Source: Phenylobacterium sp. SCN 70-31
GTDB taxonomy: Bacteria; Pseudomonadota; Alphaproteobacteria; Caulobacterales; Caulobacteraceae
Reading direction: 5' to 3'
Assembly (NCBI RefSeq): GCF_001724605.1
Contig: NZ_MEEX01000007.1
Span: 1-64,000, forward strand
DNA length: 64,000 nucleotides
Shown here: positions 8,051 to 16,265 of the stretch, piece after piece
Layout: every line of letters begins with the position of its first letter
Position numbering within the stretch: position 1 is the stretch's first letter
Made by a program: the position numbers and the translations under genes
Notes under the pieces: generated by a model
Databases searched by the model: none
The model's input: the letters and a program-made list of their open reading frames with translations, nothing else
What the model was told of the DNA's origin: nothing

Positions 8051-8895
8051 AGATCGGCATGCAGCTTCGGGTCGGACCTCGCAACTGGGTTTCCTACGCC
8101 CAGGCCGCTGAACAGGCCGGCTTCGAGTCGATCTGGATGCCTGAGCACCTGATCATGCCCGTCAAAATGTCGGGCAAGCCCGGTTCGGCGCACGAAGGCG
8201 AGCCCCCCATCTCTGGCGAAACACCCGCCTGGGACCCCTGGCTGCAAATCGCCTACCTAGCCGGTCAGACAAGCACCATCCGGTTCGGCACCAACGTGTT
8301 CAACATCGGACTGCGACACCCGTTCATAACGGCCCGCGCCCTGATGACGGCGGATCTGATCTCGAATGGTCGGGTCGAATTCGGGATCGGCGCGAGCTGG
8401 CTCGCGGAGGAGTGGCAGGCCATGGAGCTCCCGTTCGAGACCCGCGGGCGGCGCGTGAACGAGTCGATCCGCATTATCCAGCAGCTCTTTACGCAGGATG
8501 TCGTCGAGCATCAGGGCGAGTTCTTCAATTTCCAACCGGTCAGCTTCATGCCCAAGCCGGTGCAGGCGCCTTGGCCACCGTTCCACATCGGAGGGGATTC
8601 CATTCCGGCCATGCGCCGGGCGGTTCAGCTGGGCGATGGCTGGATGCCCATGGCGCAGACGCCGGACACCCTCGCCGGCAGCCTCGCCAAGCTCGCGCAG
8701 CTGCGAGAGGAGGCCGGTCGCGAGCGGCCCCTGCAGGTGACGATCTACAACATCGAGCCTGTGAGCGCTGAAGACCTCCAGCGGTATCGCGACATGGGCG
8801 TTGACCGGGTGCTCGTCGTGCCGCAGGGCCACCCCCGCGACGGAGTCGACTGGATCCGCCGGTTCGGGGACCAGGTACTCCCGGCCTTCGCCTAG
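8047..8895 (+). CDS. LLM-class F420-dependent (luciferase-like) oxidoreductase
   Basis: A 282-residue TIM-barrel protein of the bacterial luciferase-like superfamily. Family signatures include the start MKIGMQLRVGPRNWVSYAQ, AGFESIWMPEHL, the RFGTNVFNI strand, RVEFGIGASWLAEEW (typical of the F420-using branch), and PPFHIGGDSIPAMRRAVQLG with GDGWMP. The adjacent F420 synthesis operon supports F420H2 rather than FMN as cofactor, but sequence alone does not prove this. It is the only obvious F420-dependent catabolic enzyme in the window. It is translationally coupled (ATGA) to the ligase upstream and convergent with the CoA-transferase, only 3 bases away. Confidence 0.88.
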   Translation: MKIGMQLRVGPRNWVSYAQAAEQAGFESIWMPEHLIMPVKMSGKPGSAHEGEPPISGETPAWDPWLQIAYLAGQTSTIRFGTNVFNIGLRHPFITARALMTADLISNGRVEFGIGASWLAEEWQAMELPFETRGRRVNESIRIIQQLFTQDVVEHQGEFFNFQPVSFMPKPVQAPWPPFHIGGDSIPAMRRAVQLGDGWMPMAQTPDTLAGSLAKLAQLREEAGRERPLQVTIYNIEPVSAEDLQRYRDMGVDRVLVVPQGHPRDGVDWIRRFGDQVLPAFA

Positions 8896-8898
8896 CGG

Positions 8899-10122
8899 CT
8901 AAATCGCGCCTTCGCTCCGCAGCCGCGCGATCTCCAGGGCCGAGCGTCCCAGGAGCGCGCTCAGCACCAGGTCAGTGTGCTGACCGAGGCGGGGCGGGGC
9001 GACGAGGGGAGGGTCCGGAGCGTTTGACATCCGGATGGGGTTGGCAATCAGTTTCACCTCTCCGGCGGTCAGGTGCGCGGTGGAGACAGCCACCTTCCGA
9101 TGTCTTACCTGTTCGTCGGCGAACGCCTCACCGATTGAGTTGACGGGGGCGCACATGATTCCGTTGGCATGGAAGAGCTCCAGCCAGTAGCTCCGAGGGT
9201 GTTTCCCAAGGACCTGCTCCAAGACCCGCGTAAGTTCGTCGCGATGGTTGGAGCGGGCGGGGCGGGATCCGAAACGGGGGTCCTCGGCGAGTTCTGGCAT
9301 CCCGAGAAGGCCGGCGAGGCTCGCGAACATCGCGTCTGCCCCCGCGGTCAGCAGGATCTGCCCGTCCCCGCAGTGATAGAGTCCCCCGGGTTGATAGTTG
9401 GGGGTGCTCGAGCCATGGCGTTGCGCCACCACGCCCGACACCAGATAGGTCTGAGCGGGGACCAGCAGCGCGGCGATCTGGGCGTCGAGCAGCGCCAGAT
9501 CGATCTGCTGGCCCAGACCGCCGTTCAGGTCTCGGTGACGGAGCGCAGCAAGGATGCCCACGGCTGCGTACATTCCGCCGATGAAGTCGGACATCACCGT
9601 GCCCACCTTTTGGGGCGGGCCGTCGGGCTCCCCGGTGATGCTCATCAGACCGCTCATCGCCTGGAAGAGGCTGTCCAGACCTGGCCGCTGGGCGTAGGGC
9701 CCGGTCTGCCCGAACCCGGTAACCGAGCAATAGATCAGGCTCGGATTGACCTTACGGATGCTCGCATAGTCGAGGCCGTGTCGCGCGAGGTCCCCGGCCT
9801 TGAAGTTTTCCACGAGCACGTCCGAGACCGCGGCCAGCTCGCGCACGATCTGCTTGCCGGCGGTGGACGTGATGTCGACCGTCACCGACTGCTTGTTCCG
9901 GTTCACGGCGAGGAAGTAGGGGGAGTCGTCGTCAGCCCCGTCGCGGTCCTTCAGGAAGACCGGCCCGTTGGCGCGGATGTCGTCACCGGAGCCGGGCCGT
10001 TCCACCTTGATGACCTCGGCGCCCAGGTCGCCGAGCAGTTGTGTCGCCACTGGCGCGGCGACCATCCGGCCTAGGTCCAGCACCCTGACGCCGGTCAGAG
10101 GAAGAGGGCTCGCGCCAGCCAT
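8899..10122 (-). CDS. CaiB/BaiF family (class III) CoA-transferase
   Basis: A 407-residue class III CoA-transferase that would move CoA between acyl-CoA esters and free acids. It opens with LTGVRVLDLGRMVAAP and GDLGAEVIKVERPGSGDD, followed by NRNKQSVTVDI. The catalytic aspartate is Asp150 in PGLDSLFQAMSGLMS, then GTVMSDFIGGMYAAVGILAAL. It is the last gene of the minus-strand set MFS / SnoaL-like / SDR / CoA-transferase. It may recycle CoA from a late intermediate to the incoming substrate, complementing the ATP-driven ligases; this role is an inference. Confidence 0.92.
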   Translation of the reverse strand: MAGASPLPLTGVRVLDLGRMVAAPVATQLLGDLGAEVIKVERPGSGDDIRANGPVFLKDRDGADDDSPYFLAVNRNKQSVTVDITSTAGKQIVRELAAVSDVLVENFKAGDLARHGLDYASIRKVNPSLIYCSVTGFGQTGPYAQRPGLDSLFQAMSGLMSITGEPDGPPQKVGTVMSDFIGGMYAAVGILAALRHRDLNGGLGQQIDLALLDAQIAALLVPAQTYLVSGVVAQRHGSSTPNYQPGGLYHCGDGQILLTAGADAMFASLAGLLGMPELAEDPRFGSRPARSNHRDELTRVLEQVLGKHPRSYWLELFHANGIMCAPVNSIGEAFADEQVRHRKVAVSTAHLTAGEVKLIANPIRMSNAPDPPLVAPPRLGQHTDLVLSALLGRSALEIARLRSEGAI

Positions 10123-10165
10123 GGCAGCCTCCGTTGTTGCGTCCGCTGGCCTGGAGCCAGGCTCG

Positions 10166-11008
10166 CTATTCAGTCAGATAGAGGGTCCAGTCGTCACTGC
10201 TGTTACGCTTCCAGCCTCCGGCGGCGATGGTGCCGCCATCCACCGGCAGGGTGACGCCTGTAATGTAGGCGCCAAGATCCGAGGCGAGGAACACGGCCGC
10301 CCCCGCGCAATCGTCCACCGTGCCGCTACGACCCAGCGGCACATATCGCAGCCGCGCAGGATGGCCATGCGGCAGCCACCCCGGCAGCCTGCCGATCGGT
10401 GTGAGCGAGCCTGGCGTCGCGCACTGGTCCGGCGCGATGGCGTTGACCCGAATCCCGTCGGGTCCGAGCTCCAAGGCCATGCTCTGGGTGAAATTGATCA
10501 TAGCCGCCTTGCAGGCCGAATAGACAGCGAGGTTGGGGCCCGCCCGAAGGCCCTCGGCGCTCGTAATGTTGATGATCGACCCCCCGCTCTTGCCCCTCCG
10601 CATCAACGGGATTGCCGCGGCGGTCGCGGTGAACATGCTGACCAGATTTAGATCTAGGTGACGCTGGAGGCTGCGGTCGTCCATCTCCTCAAATCGCATA
10701 CGGCGCACGCCCCCGGCATTGTTGACGAGAACGTCGAGCCTGCCGAAACGCCGCTCGGCGTCGGCCACCGCGGCGCGAAGCCGCGCCTTGTCCATGACGT
10801 CAGTTTCTACGAACAGCGCCTGGCGACCTAGATCCTGGATCTCTTCGGCGGTCTCCCGCCCAGCCGTGGCGTCCTTGTCGACCAGCACGACATCGGCGCC
10901 GAATCGGGCGAAGCCGAGGGCAATACCCTTGCCGATGCCGCCGCCCCCGCCAGTGACGAAGGCGACCTTGTCGGTAAGCATCAGCTGGGAAGGATCGATC
11001 ATCGACAC
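10166..11008 (-). CDS. Short-chain dehydrogenase/reductase (SDR)
   Basis: A 280-residue classical SDR. The cofactor loop is VTGGGGGIGKG (residues 18-28), Asp44 after the second strand (VLVDKD) favours NAD(H), NNAG is at 97-100, and the catalytic set is Asn121, Ser150, Tyr163 and Lys167 (ITSAEG, YSACK). The C-terminal end GVTLPVDGGT is typical. A hydroxyacyl-CoA or ring hydroxyl dehydrogenase role fits the neighbourhood, but the substrate cannot be named. GTG 11008 or ATG 11002 may be the start. It lies 13 bases after the SnoaL-like gene and 43 bases before the CoA-transferase. Confidence 0.9.
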   Translation of the reverse strand: MSMIDPSQLMLTDKVAFVTGGGGGIGKGIALGFARFGADVVLVDKDATAGRETAEEIQDLGRQALFVETDVMDKARLRAAVADAERRFGRLDVLVNNAGGVRRMRFEEMDDRSLQRHLDLNLVSMFTATAAAIPLMRRGKSGGSIINITSAEGLRAGPNLAVYSACKAAMINFTQSMALELGPDGIRVNAIAPDQCATPGSLTPIGRLPGWLPHGHPARLRYVPLGRSGTVDDCAGAAVFLASDLGAYITGVTLPVDGGTIAAGGWKRNSSDDWTLYLTE

Positions 11009-11021
11009 GCGCCCAAGGGGT

Positions 11022-11474
11022 TCACGCGCGGCTCTGCGCTCTGGTGGCGAGGGTATGGCCTTGGTCAGAAACCCAGTCGATGCGGACCTCGCGCTCGGCG
11101 ATCAGCCAGCGGCCGTCGCGCTTCTCGAAGCTATCCACATACACGCCCATGTGGTCGGGCCCGATGTTGGTGAAGACGATGAAGTAGGTGCGCCCCCTGG
11201 CGGCGGTCTCGTTCTCGAAGGTCACGAGCGAGGTGGTCAGGTTGTGGCGCACGAACTCCATCTGCCGGTCAGGGCCCTCCGCGGCCCCTGTGCGCCGCCG
11301 CCCCAACCCTTCCTCGATCGCTGCGCGGCCCAGGAGGCGTTCGCGCCCCATGAGGGCTCCGTCCGGCGCAAACGTCGCGGCGAGATCGGCGAGCCGCCCG
11401 CGATCTCCGGCCATGTTGTAGGAGGCCAGCAGCACGCGGATCTCCTCGCGGGCGAGCAGTTCGTCGACGCTCAT
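11022..11474 (-). CDS. SnoaL-like / NTF2-fold protein
   Basis: A 150-residue protein of the SnoaL/ketosteroid-isomerase fold. It begins SVDELLAREEIRVLLASYNMAGDRGRLADLAATFAPDGAL, the standard first helices and strand, and continues with GRTYFIVFTNIGPDHMGVYVDSFEKRDGRWLIAEREVRIDW. Members are isomerases, dehydratases, cyclases or non-catalytic proteins. The fold is common in steroid and terpenoid pathways, but no specific activity can be assigned. The start at 11474 was chosen over the longer frame to 11531, since MSVDELLAREEI is the usual family N-terminus and the longer version overlaps the MFS gene. Confidence 0.85.
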   Translation of the reverse strand: MSVDELLAREEIRVLLASYNMAGDRGRLADLAATFAPDGALMGRERLLGRAAIEEGLGRRRTGAAEGPDRQMEFVRHNLTTSLVTFENETAARGRTYFIVFTNIGPDHMGVYVDSFEKRDGRWLIAEREVRIDWVSDQGHTLATRAQSRA

Positions 11475-11505
11475 AGGTCTTCTCCGCGAAAGCCGAAGCC
11501 GTGCC

Positions 11506-12831
11506 TCAGACGGGGGCGGCAGCCGCCCCACGCACCCGCCCGAGACTTCTGGCGGCGAGGTAATAGTGGAGCGAGGACCACAGCTTGGGCAGCACGACGA
11601 TGAACAGGGCGATCCGCAAGGAGTTCTCCGACCCGCGGGCGATCAGCCAGTCGCTCATCATGCCGACGGCCAGTGGGCCCAGCGCCAGTCCCAGTCCGCT
11701 GTGCGCGAAAAGGTAGACGGCGGAGGCCACCGCATGCATGCGGGGCCCGACAAGCGACTGGATCGTCGCAAAGCTGGGCCCGGCATAGGTCATCACCCCG
11801 ACCTGCGCGATGAACAGCATCGTCAGGAAGACCCAATAGGTCTGCGTCACGAAGGCGTAGGCGAGGCATGGCGCGCCGATGGCGGTCGCCAGGGCGACGA
11901 ATTGCAAGGCCCGACGGGGGTGGGACTTCCGCAATCGATCCCCGAGAAAGCCGCCGAGCACGGCGCCCACGGCGCCCGCGCCGCCGGTCACGAAGCCATA
12001 GCTGAAACCCACTTCCGCTGACGTGAGGCCGAAGGTGCGGATGATGTACGAGGGCGTGAAGGCATTCACCGCGCCGGACGTGAAGGACGAGAGCAGGGCG
12101 GCGATCATGAGGTGGATGAACGTCGGGTGCTTGAAGAGCGCGCGCAGCGTCTCCATCAAGCGCGCCGGTCTGACGCCGTCGTCCCCTTCAACTGGAGCCG
12201 ATCGAGTCCGCGCCGGCTCCCTGACAGTGAAGAAAATCAGCAGAGCCAGGATGACGCCGGGCACGCCGCACAGGAACATCGCCACGCGCCAGTTCGCAAT
12301 CTCGTTGATCCATCCTCCCAGGGCCAGGCCGCCAACGATGCCGATCTGTGCGCCGACGAAGTAGAATCCTAGCGCGCGCGCCCTGAACCGCGGCTTGAAG
12401 TAGTCGGCCAGCATGGAGTGGGCCGCCGGGCTCAGCGCCGCCTCACCGGCCGCTACGCCCACGCGCGACGCCGCGAGGTGCCAGAAGTTCTGAGCGAACC
12501 CACCCAGCGCCGTCACGCTGCTCCAAATGAATACTGCGCCAGCGATGAGTTTCTTGCGGGAGCCGCGATCCGCCAGCGTGGCGATGGGGATCGCCACAGT
12601 GGAATAGACAAGGGCGAACATGACGCCCGTCAGGAGGCCGATCTGGGTATCGCTCAGCGACAGGTCATGCTTGATCGACTCGACGAGGATGAACGGCAGC
12701 TTCCGGTCCAGAAAGCTCAGCGCGTAGGCGAGCACGAGGACTACCGCCACGTACCAGGCGTAGACGCCGGGGGGCTTTTCGGCTGCCGCAGCGTCGGCCG
12801 CCGCCGTGTCGTCGGCGCTGATTGTTGTCAC
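11506..12831 (-). CDS. MFS transporter (spinster-like)
   Basis: A 441-residue inner-membrane transporter with about 12 hydrophobic helices. The N-terminal half has YVAVVLVLAYALSFLDRKLP and ADRGSRKKLIAGAVFIWS (the loop 2-3 motif), then SPAAHSMLADYFKPRFRARALG, as in spinster-like MFS proteins often found with catabolic clusters. It probably imports the substrate of the cluster or exports an intermediate; direction and substrate are unknown. GTG 12831 is the likely start. It is the first gene of the minus-strand operon down to 8899 and diverges from the crotonase at 12942 across a region with two operator-like sites. Confidence 0.9.
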   Translation of the reverse strand: MTTISADDTAAADAAAAEKPPGVYAWYVAVVLVLAYALSFLDRKLPFILVESIKHDLSLSDTQIGLLTGVMFALVYSTVAIPIATLADRGSRKKLIAGAVFIWSSVTALGGFAQNFWHLAASRVGVAAGEAALSPAAHSMLADYFKPRFRARALGFYFVGAQIGIVGGLALGGWINEIANWRVAMFLCGVPGVILALLIFFTVREPARTRSAPVEGDDGVRPARLMETLRALFKHPTFIHLMIAALLSSFTSGAVNAFTPSYIIRTFGLTSAEVGFSYGFVTGGAGAVGAVLGGFLGDRLRKSHPRRALQFVALATAIGAPCLAYAFVTQTYWVFLTMLFIAQVGVMTYAGPSFATIQSLVGPRMHAVASAVYLFAHSGLGLALGPLAVGMMSDWLIARGSENSLRIALFIVVLPKLWSSLHYYLAARSLGRVRGAAAAPV

Positions 12832-12867
12832 TTGGTGACCCTTTCTCCGGAGCTTGCCGATCTTTGC

Positions 12868-12906
12868 GCCAACATACCTATTGGCTTTATGACCAACAAG
12901 TTGTCT
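12868..12906. promoter_or_regulatory. Candidate operators between MFS and crotonase genes
   Basis: Two symmetric elements lie in the 110-base divergent gap: GCCAA at 12868-12872 with TTGGC at 12881-12885 (8-base spacer), and GACCAACAAGTTGTC at 12891-12905 containing ACAA-G-TTGT at 12896-12904. Both share CCAACA half-sites with the sites at 6225-6336, 13750 and 16146. They are placed to control both divergent operons. Functional binding is inferred. Confidence 0.5.
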
Positions 12907-12941
12907 CTGGTCCAGAAGATCTGAGGGAGGGGGCCGACGCG

Positions 12942-13721
12942 ATGTCTATCGACTTCGAAATCACAGCCGCGGGCCTGGCGGTCGTCACCATCAACCGTCC
13001 CGAGCAGCGGAACGCCCTTGACGGCGCCCATTACCAAGCGCTGGCCGCAGCCTGGGCGCGTGTGCGTGACGATCGGGACATCCGGGTGGCCATCGTCACC
13101 GGCGCCGGCGACAAAGCTTTCTGCGCCGGCGGTGACATCAAGACGCATGCCGGACGGGACGTGGACGGCTCTGCCGGCTGGGGGAGTTCGGCGCACCCCA
13201 TGCTCAACAGGGGCATCGATCTGTGGAAGCCGGTGATCGCGGCGGTGAACGGCTATTGCCTAGGGGCGGGGCTGAACCTGATGCTGGCCACCGACATAAG
13301 GGTGGCTTGCGAGGCTGCCACCTTCGGCGCCTCTGAGGTGAAGCGTGGGCTGTTGCCGGGCGGCGGCGGCACCCAGCGGCTTGCGCAGCAACTGCCCCAT
13401 GCGATCGCCATGGAGATACTGCTCACCGGCCAGCCCGTCACGGCGGCGCAGGCCCTCGCTTTCGGGTTGATCAATAGGCTCGTGCCCACGTGGTCGGACG
13501 TGCTTCCCGCGGCGATGCGCTACGCGGAGCTCATCGCGGCAAACGCCCCGTTGGCCGTTCAGGCCAGCAAGGAGTTGGCGCTGCGGAGCCGCGACCTTCC
13601 GCTTGAGGCGGGTCTGAGGCTCGAGCAACTGGCTCTCAGGGCCGTGGCGGCCACCCAGGACGCGGCGGAGGGCAGGTCTGCGTTCATGGAGAAGCGACCG
13701 CCAACCTTTACCGGCCGCTAG
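12942..13721 (+). CDS. Enoyl-CoA hydratase/isomerase family protein (crotonase)
   Basis: A 259-residue crotonase: VVTINRPEQRNALDG, the oxyanion-hole motif AFCAGGDIK, and GYCLGAGLNLMLATDI with GLLPGGGGTQRL. Aligned to rat enoyl-CoA hydratase, the first catalytic Glu (Glu144) is an Asn here, while the second (Glu164) is kept in ASEVKRG, so it may be an isomerase or atypical hydratase. The ATG at 12942 has a purine-rich GAGGGAGG site just upstream; the frame extends further back but loses homology. It starts the plus-strand operon that continues with two dehydrogenases at 13815 and 15047. Confidence 0.88.
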   Translation: MSIDFEITAAGLAVVTINRPEQRNALDGAHYQALAAAWARVRDDRDIRVAIVTGAGDKAFCAGGDIKTHAGRDVDGSAGWGSSAHPMLNRGIDLWKPVIAAVNGYCLGAGLNLMLATDIRVACEAATFGASEVKRGLLPGGGGTQRLAQQLPHAIAMEILLTGQPVTAAQALAFGLINRLVPTWSDVLPAAMRYAELIAANAPLAVQASKELALRSRDLPLEAGLRLEQLALRAVAATQDAAEGRSAFMEKRPPTFTGR

Positions 13722-13749
13722 CTCAGCCGCCATGATATTAGATTGACAG

Positions 13750-13786
13750 CCAACAAATAATCTCAGACTTTCAGGCAGATTTGTTG
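13750..13786. promoter_or_regulatory. Inverted repeat, candidate operator upstream of the 13815 dehydrogenase
   Basis: CAACAAAT at 13751-13758 is mirrored exactly by ATTTGTTG at 13779-13786 in the 93-base gap between the crotonase and the dehydrogenase. The half-site matches the CAACA(A/T)A element seen in other promoters of this cluster, so an internal promoter with its own operator is plausible. Confidence 0.45.
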
Positions 13787-13814
13787 CGCGCGGGCCGATT
13801 GGGCGGGTGGCTGA

Positions 13815-15002
13815 ATGAACCTGGACTACAGCGCGGAGTACCTGTCCTTCCAGGAGGAGGTGCGTGGCTTCCTCGCGCGCGAGTGGCCGCTCAAGGCCGA
13901 AGAGGCCCAACTTCCTCGTGAGGACCAGGCAAGCCTGTTCCGACTTCGGGCCACGAAGCAGGGATACCTCTATCGCGGGATCCCGGTCCGCTACGGGGGC
14001 TCGGAACAAGCGGCCGACCCCCTCAAAGCGCGCATCATTTCCCAGGAGTTCAGCCGCGTCGGGGCTCCGCGCGAGCTCGAGCGCAATGGCGCCGGGCGCC
14101 TGGTGCCGACGCTGCTGCAATGGGGCAGCGACTGGCAGAAGGAGCACTTCGTTCCGCCGGCCATTCGTGGCGAGCATATTTGGTGCCAGGGGTATTCCGA
14201 GCCTGGCGCGGGATCCGACCTGGCCAGCCTGAGGACCCGGGCCGAGCTGGTGGGCGACCAGTGGGTGATCAACGGTCAGAAGATCTGGACCACCCGCGCG
14301 CATCTGGCCGACCACATGTTCATGCTGGTGCGGACGGAGCCAGACAAGCCCGGACGGGAGGGGCTCTCGTACCTGCTCGTGCCGATGAAGCAGCCCGGCA
14401 TCGAGGTCCGCCGTCTGCGCCAGGTCACCGGCGACGCCTCCTTCAACGAGGTGTTCTTCACCGACGCGAAGGCGCCCGCGGACTGGATCGTCGGCGAGCG
14501 GGGGCAGGGGTGGGAGGTGTCACGCACCACGCTGAAGTTCGAGCGTGACCAGATGGGCGGCCCGGAACAGGGGCTGGACCTGTTCCGCAAGATCGTCGGC
14601 CTCGCCAAGCGGACGACGCGCAACGGCGTGCGCGCCATCGAGGATCCCGAGGTGCGGCAGTGGCTGGTGGCCCTCGAAGGCCACGTCATGTCCTCCTACT
14701 GGTCGGGTCAGTACCAGTTCTCCCTGGGCGCGAAGGGCGAGTCCGCCGGGGTGCTCGACTACACCGGCAAGTTCCTGACGATGCATGTGATTGGCCTGGA
14801 GGCCGCCCGCATCGCGCAGGAGCTGATCGGCGACGACGCGCTGCTGCTGGCGCAGGTCACGGGCGCCAAGGCCCCGCTCGGGAACGAACGGTGGGTGAAC
14901 CACAACCTAGGGTCCCTGGCCGCAAACATGGGCGGCGGCACCTCGAACATCCAGCGCAACATAATCGCCGAGCGGGGCCTCGGTCTGCCGCGCGATGCGT
15001 GA
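13815..15002 (+). CDS. Acyl-CoA dehydrogenase, large (alpha-type) subunit
   Basis: A 395-residue flavoprotein of the acyl-CoA dehydrogenase family, making an alpha,beta double bond in an acyl-CoA. It has WCQGYSEPGAGSDLASLRTRA (FAD/substrate loop), NGQKIWTTRAHLADHMFMLVRT, NEVFFTDAKAP and the C-terminal GGGTSNIQRNIIAERGLGLPR. This set is typical of the alpha partner of heteromeric dehydrogenases. The beta-type gene follows 44 bases downstream at 15047, so an alpha2beta2 enzyme is likely, as known for steroid side-chain dehydrogenases. The acyl substrate is unknown. Confidence 0.88.
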   Translation: MNLDYSAEYLSFQEEVRGFLAREWPLKAEEAQLPREDQASLFRLRATKQGYLYRGIPVRYGGSEQAADPLKARIISQEFSRVGAPRELERNGAGRLVPTLLQWGSDWQKEHFVPPAIRGEHIWCQGYSEPGAGSDLASLRTRAELVGDQWVINGQKIWTTRAHLADHMFMLVRTEPDKPGREGLSYLLVPMKQPGIEVRRLRQVTGDASFNEVFFTDAKAPADWIVGERGQGWEVSRTTLKFERDQMGGPEQGLDLFRKIVGLAKRTTRNGVRAIEDPEVRQWLVALEGHVMSSYWSGQYQFSLGAKGESAGVLDYTGKFLTMHVIGLEAARIAQELIGDDALLLAQVTGAKAPLGNERWVNHNLGSLAANMGGGTSNIQRNIIAERGLGLPRDA

Positions 15003-15046
15003 CCGTCAATCCATTGCAGATGTCACAGCAGGACTGAGAGAAGAAT

Positions 15047-16135
15047 GTGGATTTCGATCTGAGTGACACGCAGAAGGCGCTGTACTCATCGGTGCGGCGG
15101 TTTTTCGAAACAGAGGCTCCGCCGTCCCGGCTGCTGAAGATCTACGATCGGGACGAGGGATTGGACCGCGACCTCTGGCGCAAGTCGGCGGACCTGGGGC
15201 TTGCCGGCCTGATCGTGCCGGAGGAACACGGCGGGGCGGGCCTGGAGCTTCTCGACCTGGCCGTGGTCACGGACGCCATGGGCTATTGCGCGGCGCCTGG
15301 ACCGTTGCTGGGTCATGCCCTGGTCGGGATGGCGTTGTCCCTGGGCGGCTCCGAAGAGCAGAAGGCGCGCTGGCTGCCCCGGTTGGCGAGCGGCGAGGTG
15401 GTGGCCAGCCTGGCGATCTCGGAACACGGCGAGCGCTGGCAGCCCGACCAATGGACGGCCGTGGCGACGGCCGGTCGGCTGACCGCCAGCAAGAAGAACG
15501 TGCTGTTCGCCGCGGACGCCGACCTCTTCCTGGTGGGCCTGGCGGGCGGCGGGCTGGCGCTGGTCGAGCAGGGCGCGCCTGGGCTGACGGTGCGGGAGGT
15601 CGACGGCATAGACCGGACCCGCCGTCTCGGCGCGCTCGGGTTCGTCGACACCCCTTGCGAACTGCTGCCCGAGGGGCTGGCAGTTGCCGAGCGGATCCGC
15701 GACGCCGCCCTGGTCCTGCTGGCCGCAGACGCCTACGGCGGCGCCCACCGTTCCGTCGAACTGATGACCAACTACGCCAATGAGCGGGTGCAGTTCGGCC
15801 GGACGATCGGCCACTTCCAGGGCGTGAAGCACCAGATCGCCGACGCCGCCGCGGAGGTGGAGCCAGCCCGGCAACTGGTCTGGTATGCGGCCTACACCTT
15901 CGATCATCGGCCGGACGAGGCGCCCCGCCTTGCGGCCCTGGCCAAGGCGCATCTCACCGACCGATACGTGAACACCACCCGTACGATGGTCCTGTTGCAC
16001 GGCGGCATTGGCTACACCTGGGAATTCCACTGCCAGTTCTGGCTGAAGCGCGCGATGTTCGACCGGACGTTCCTCGGCTCGCCGTCGGTGCATCGCGAGC
16101 GCGCGGCGGCCATGGCCGACTGGCAAATCAATTAA
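15047..16135 (+). CDS. Acyl-CoA dehydrogenase, small (beta-type) subunit
   Basis: A 362-residue acyl-CoA dehydrogenase-like protein, more divergent than its 13815 partner. It has MDFDLSDTQKALYSSVRRFF, GLAGLIVPEEHGGAGLELLDL, ERVQFGRTIGHFQGVKHQIAD and LLHGGIGYTWEFHCQFWLKRA. It lacks the standard middle-domain SEPGAGSD loop; ISEHGERWQPDQW stands in its place, as in beta subunits of heteromeric dehydrogenases. GTG 15047 is the start that gives the standard family N-terminus. Partner choice (13815 rather than the other alpha subunits) rests on adjacency. Confidence 0.85.
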   Translation: MDFDLSDTQKALYSSVRRFFETEAPPSRLLKIYDRDEGLDRDLWRKSADLGLAGLIVPEEHGGAGLELLDLAVVTDAMGYCAAPGPLLGHALVGMALSLGGSEEQKARWLPRLASGEVVASLAISEHGERWQPDQWTAVATAGRLTASKKNVLFAADADLFLVGLAGGGLALVEQGAPGLTVREVDGIDRTRRLGALGFVDTPCELLPEGLAVAERIRDAALVLLAADAYGGAHRSVELMTNYANERVQFGRTIGHFQGVKHQIADAAAEVEPARQLVWYAAYTFDHRPDEAPRLAALAKAHLTDRYVNTTRTMVLLHGGIGYTWEFHCQFWLKRAMFDRTFLGSPSVHRERAAAMADWQIN

Positions 16136-16145
16136 GTTGCTTGAC

Positions 16146-16162
16146 GACCAACCAATTTGTTC
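16146..16162. promoter_or_regulatory. Near-palindromic candidate operator upstream of 16266
   Basis: GACCAACCAATTTGTTC contains AACCAATTTGTT at 16150-16161, a palindrome except for one mismatched pair (AAC-N-AATT-N-GTT). It differs by one base from the core at 6244-6255. It lies 104 bases before the MaoC-type gene, in the promoter gap after the 15047 gene. Confidence 0.5.
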
Positions 16163-16265
16163 ACAGTCTTAACGCGTCGGTCCGCGCGCGTCCCGAGCCA
16201 AGCCTGGTTCGCCGCTGGGCCGCGGGTCCGCCCGCAAACTGACGAGCTCGACAAGGGGAAACGCC

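Noticed and set aside
13260-14315. A 351-codon minus-strand frame
   Set aside because: It crosses the promoter gap and antisense parts of two genes with clear family motifs on the plus strand.
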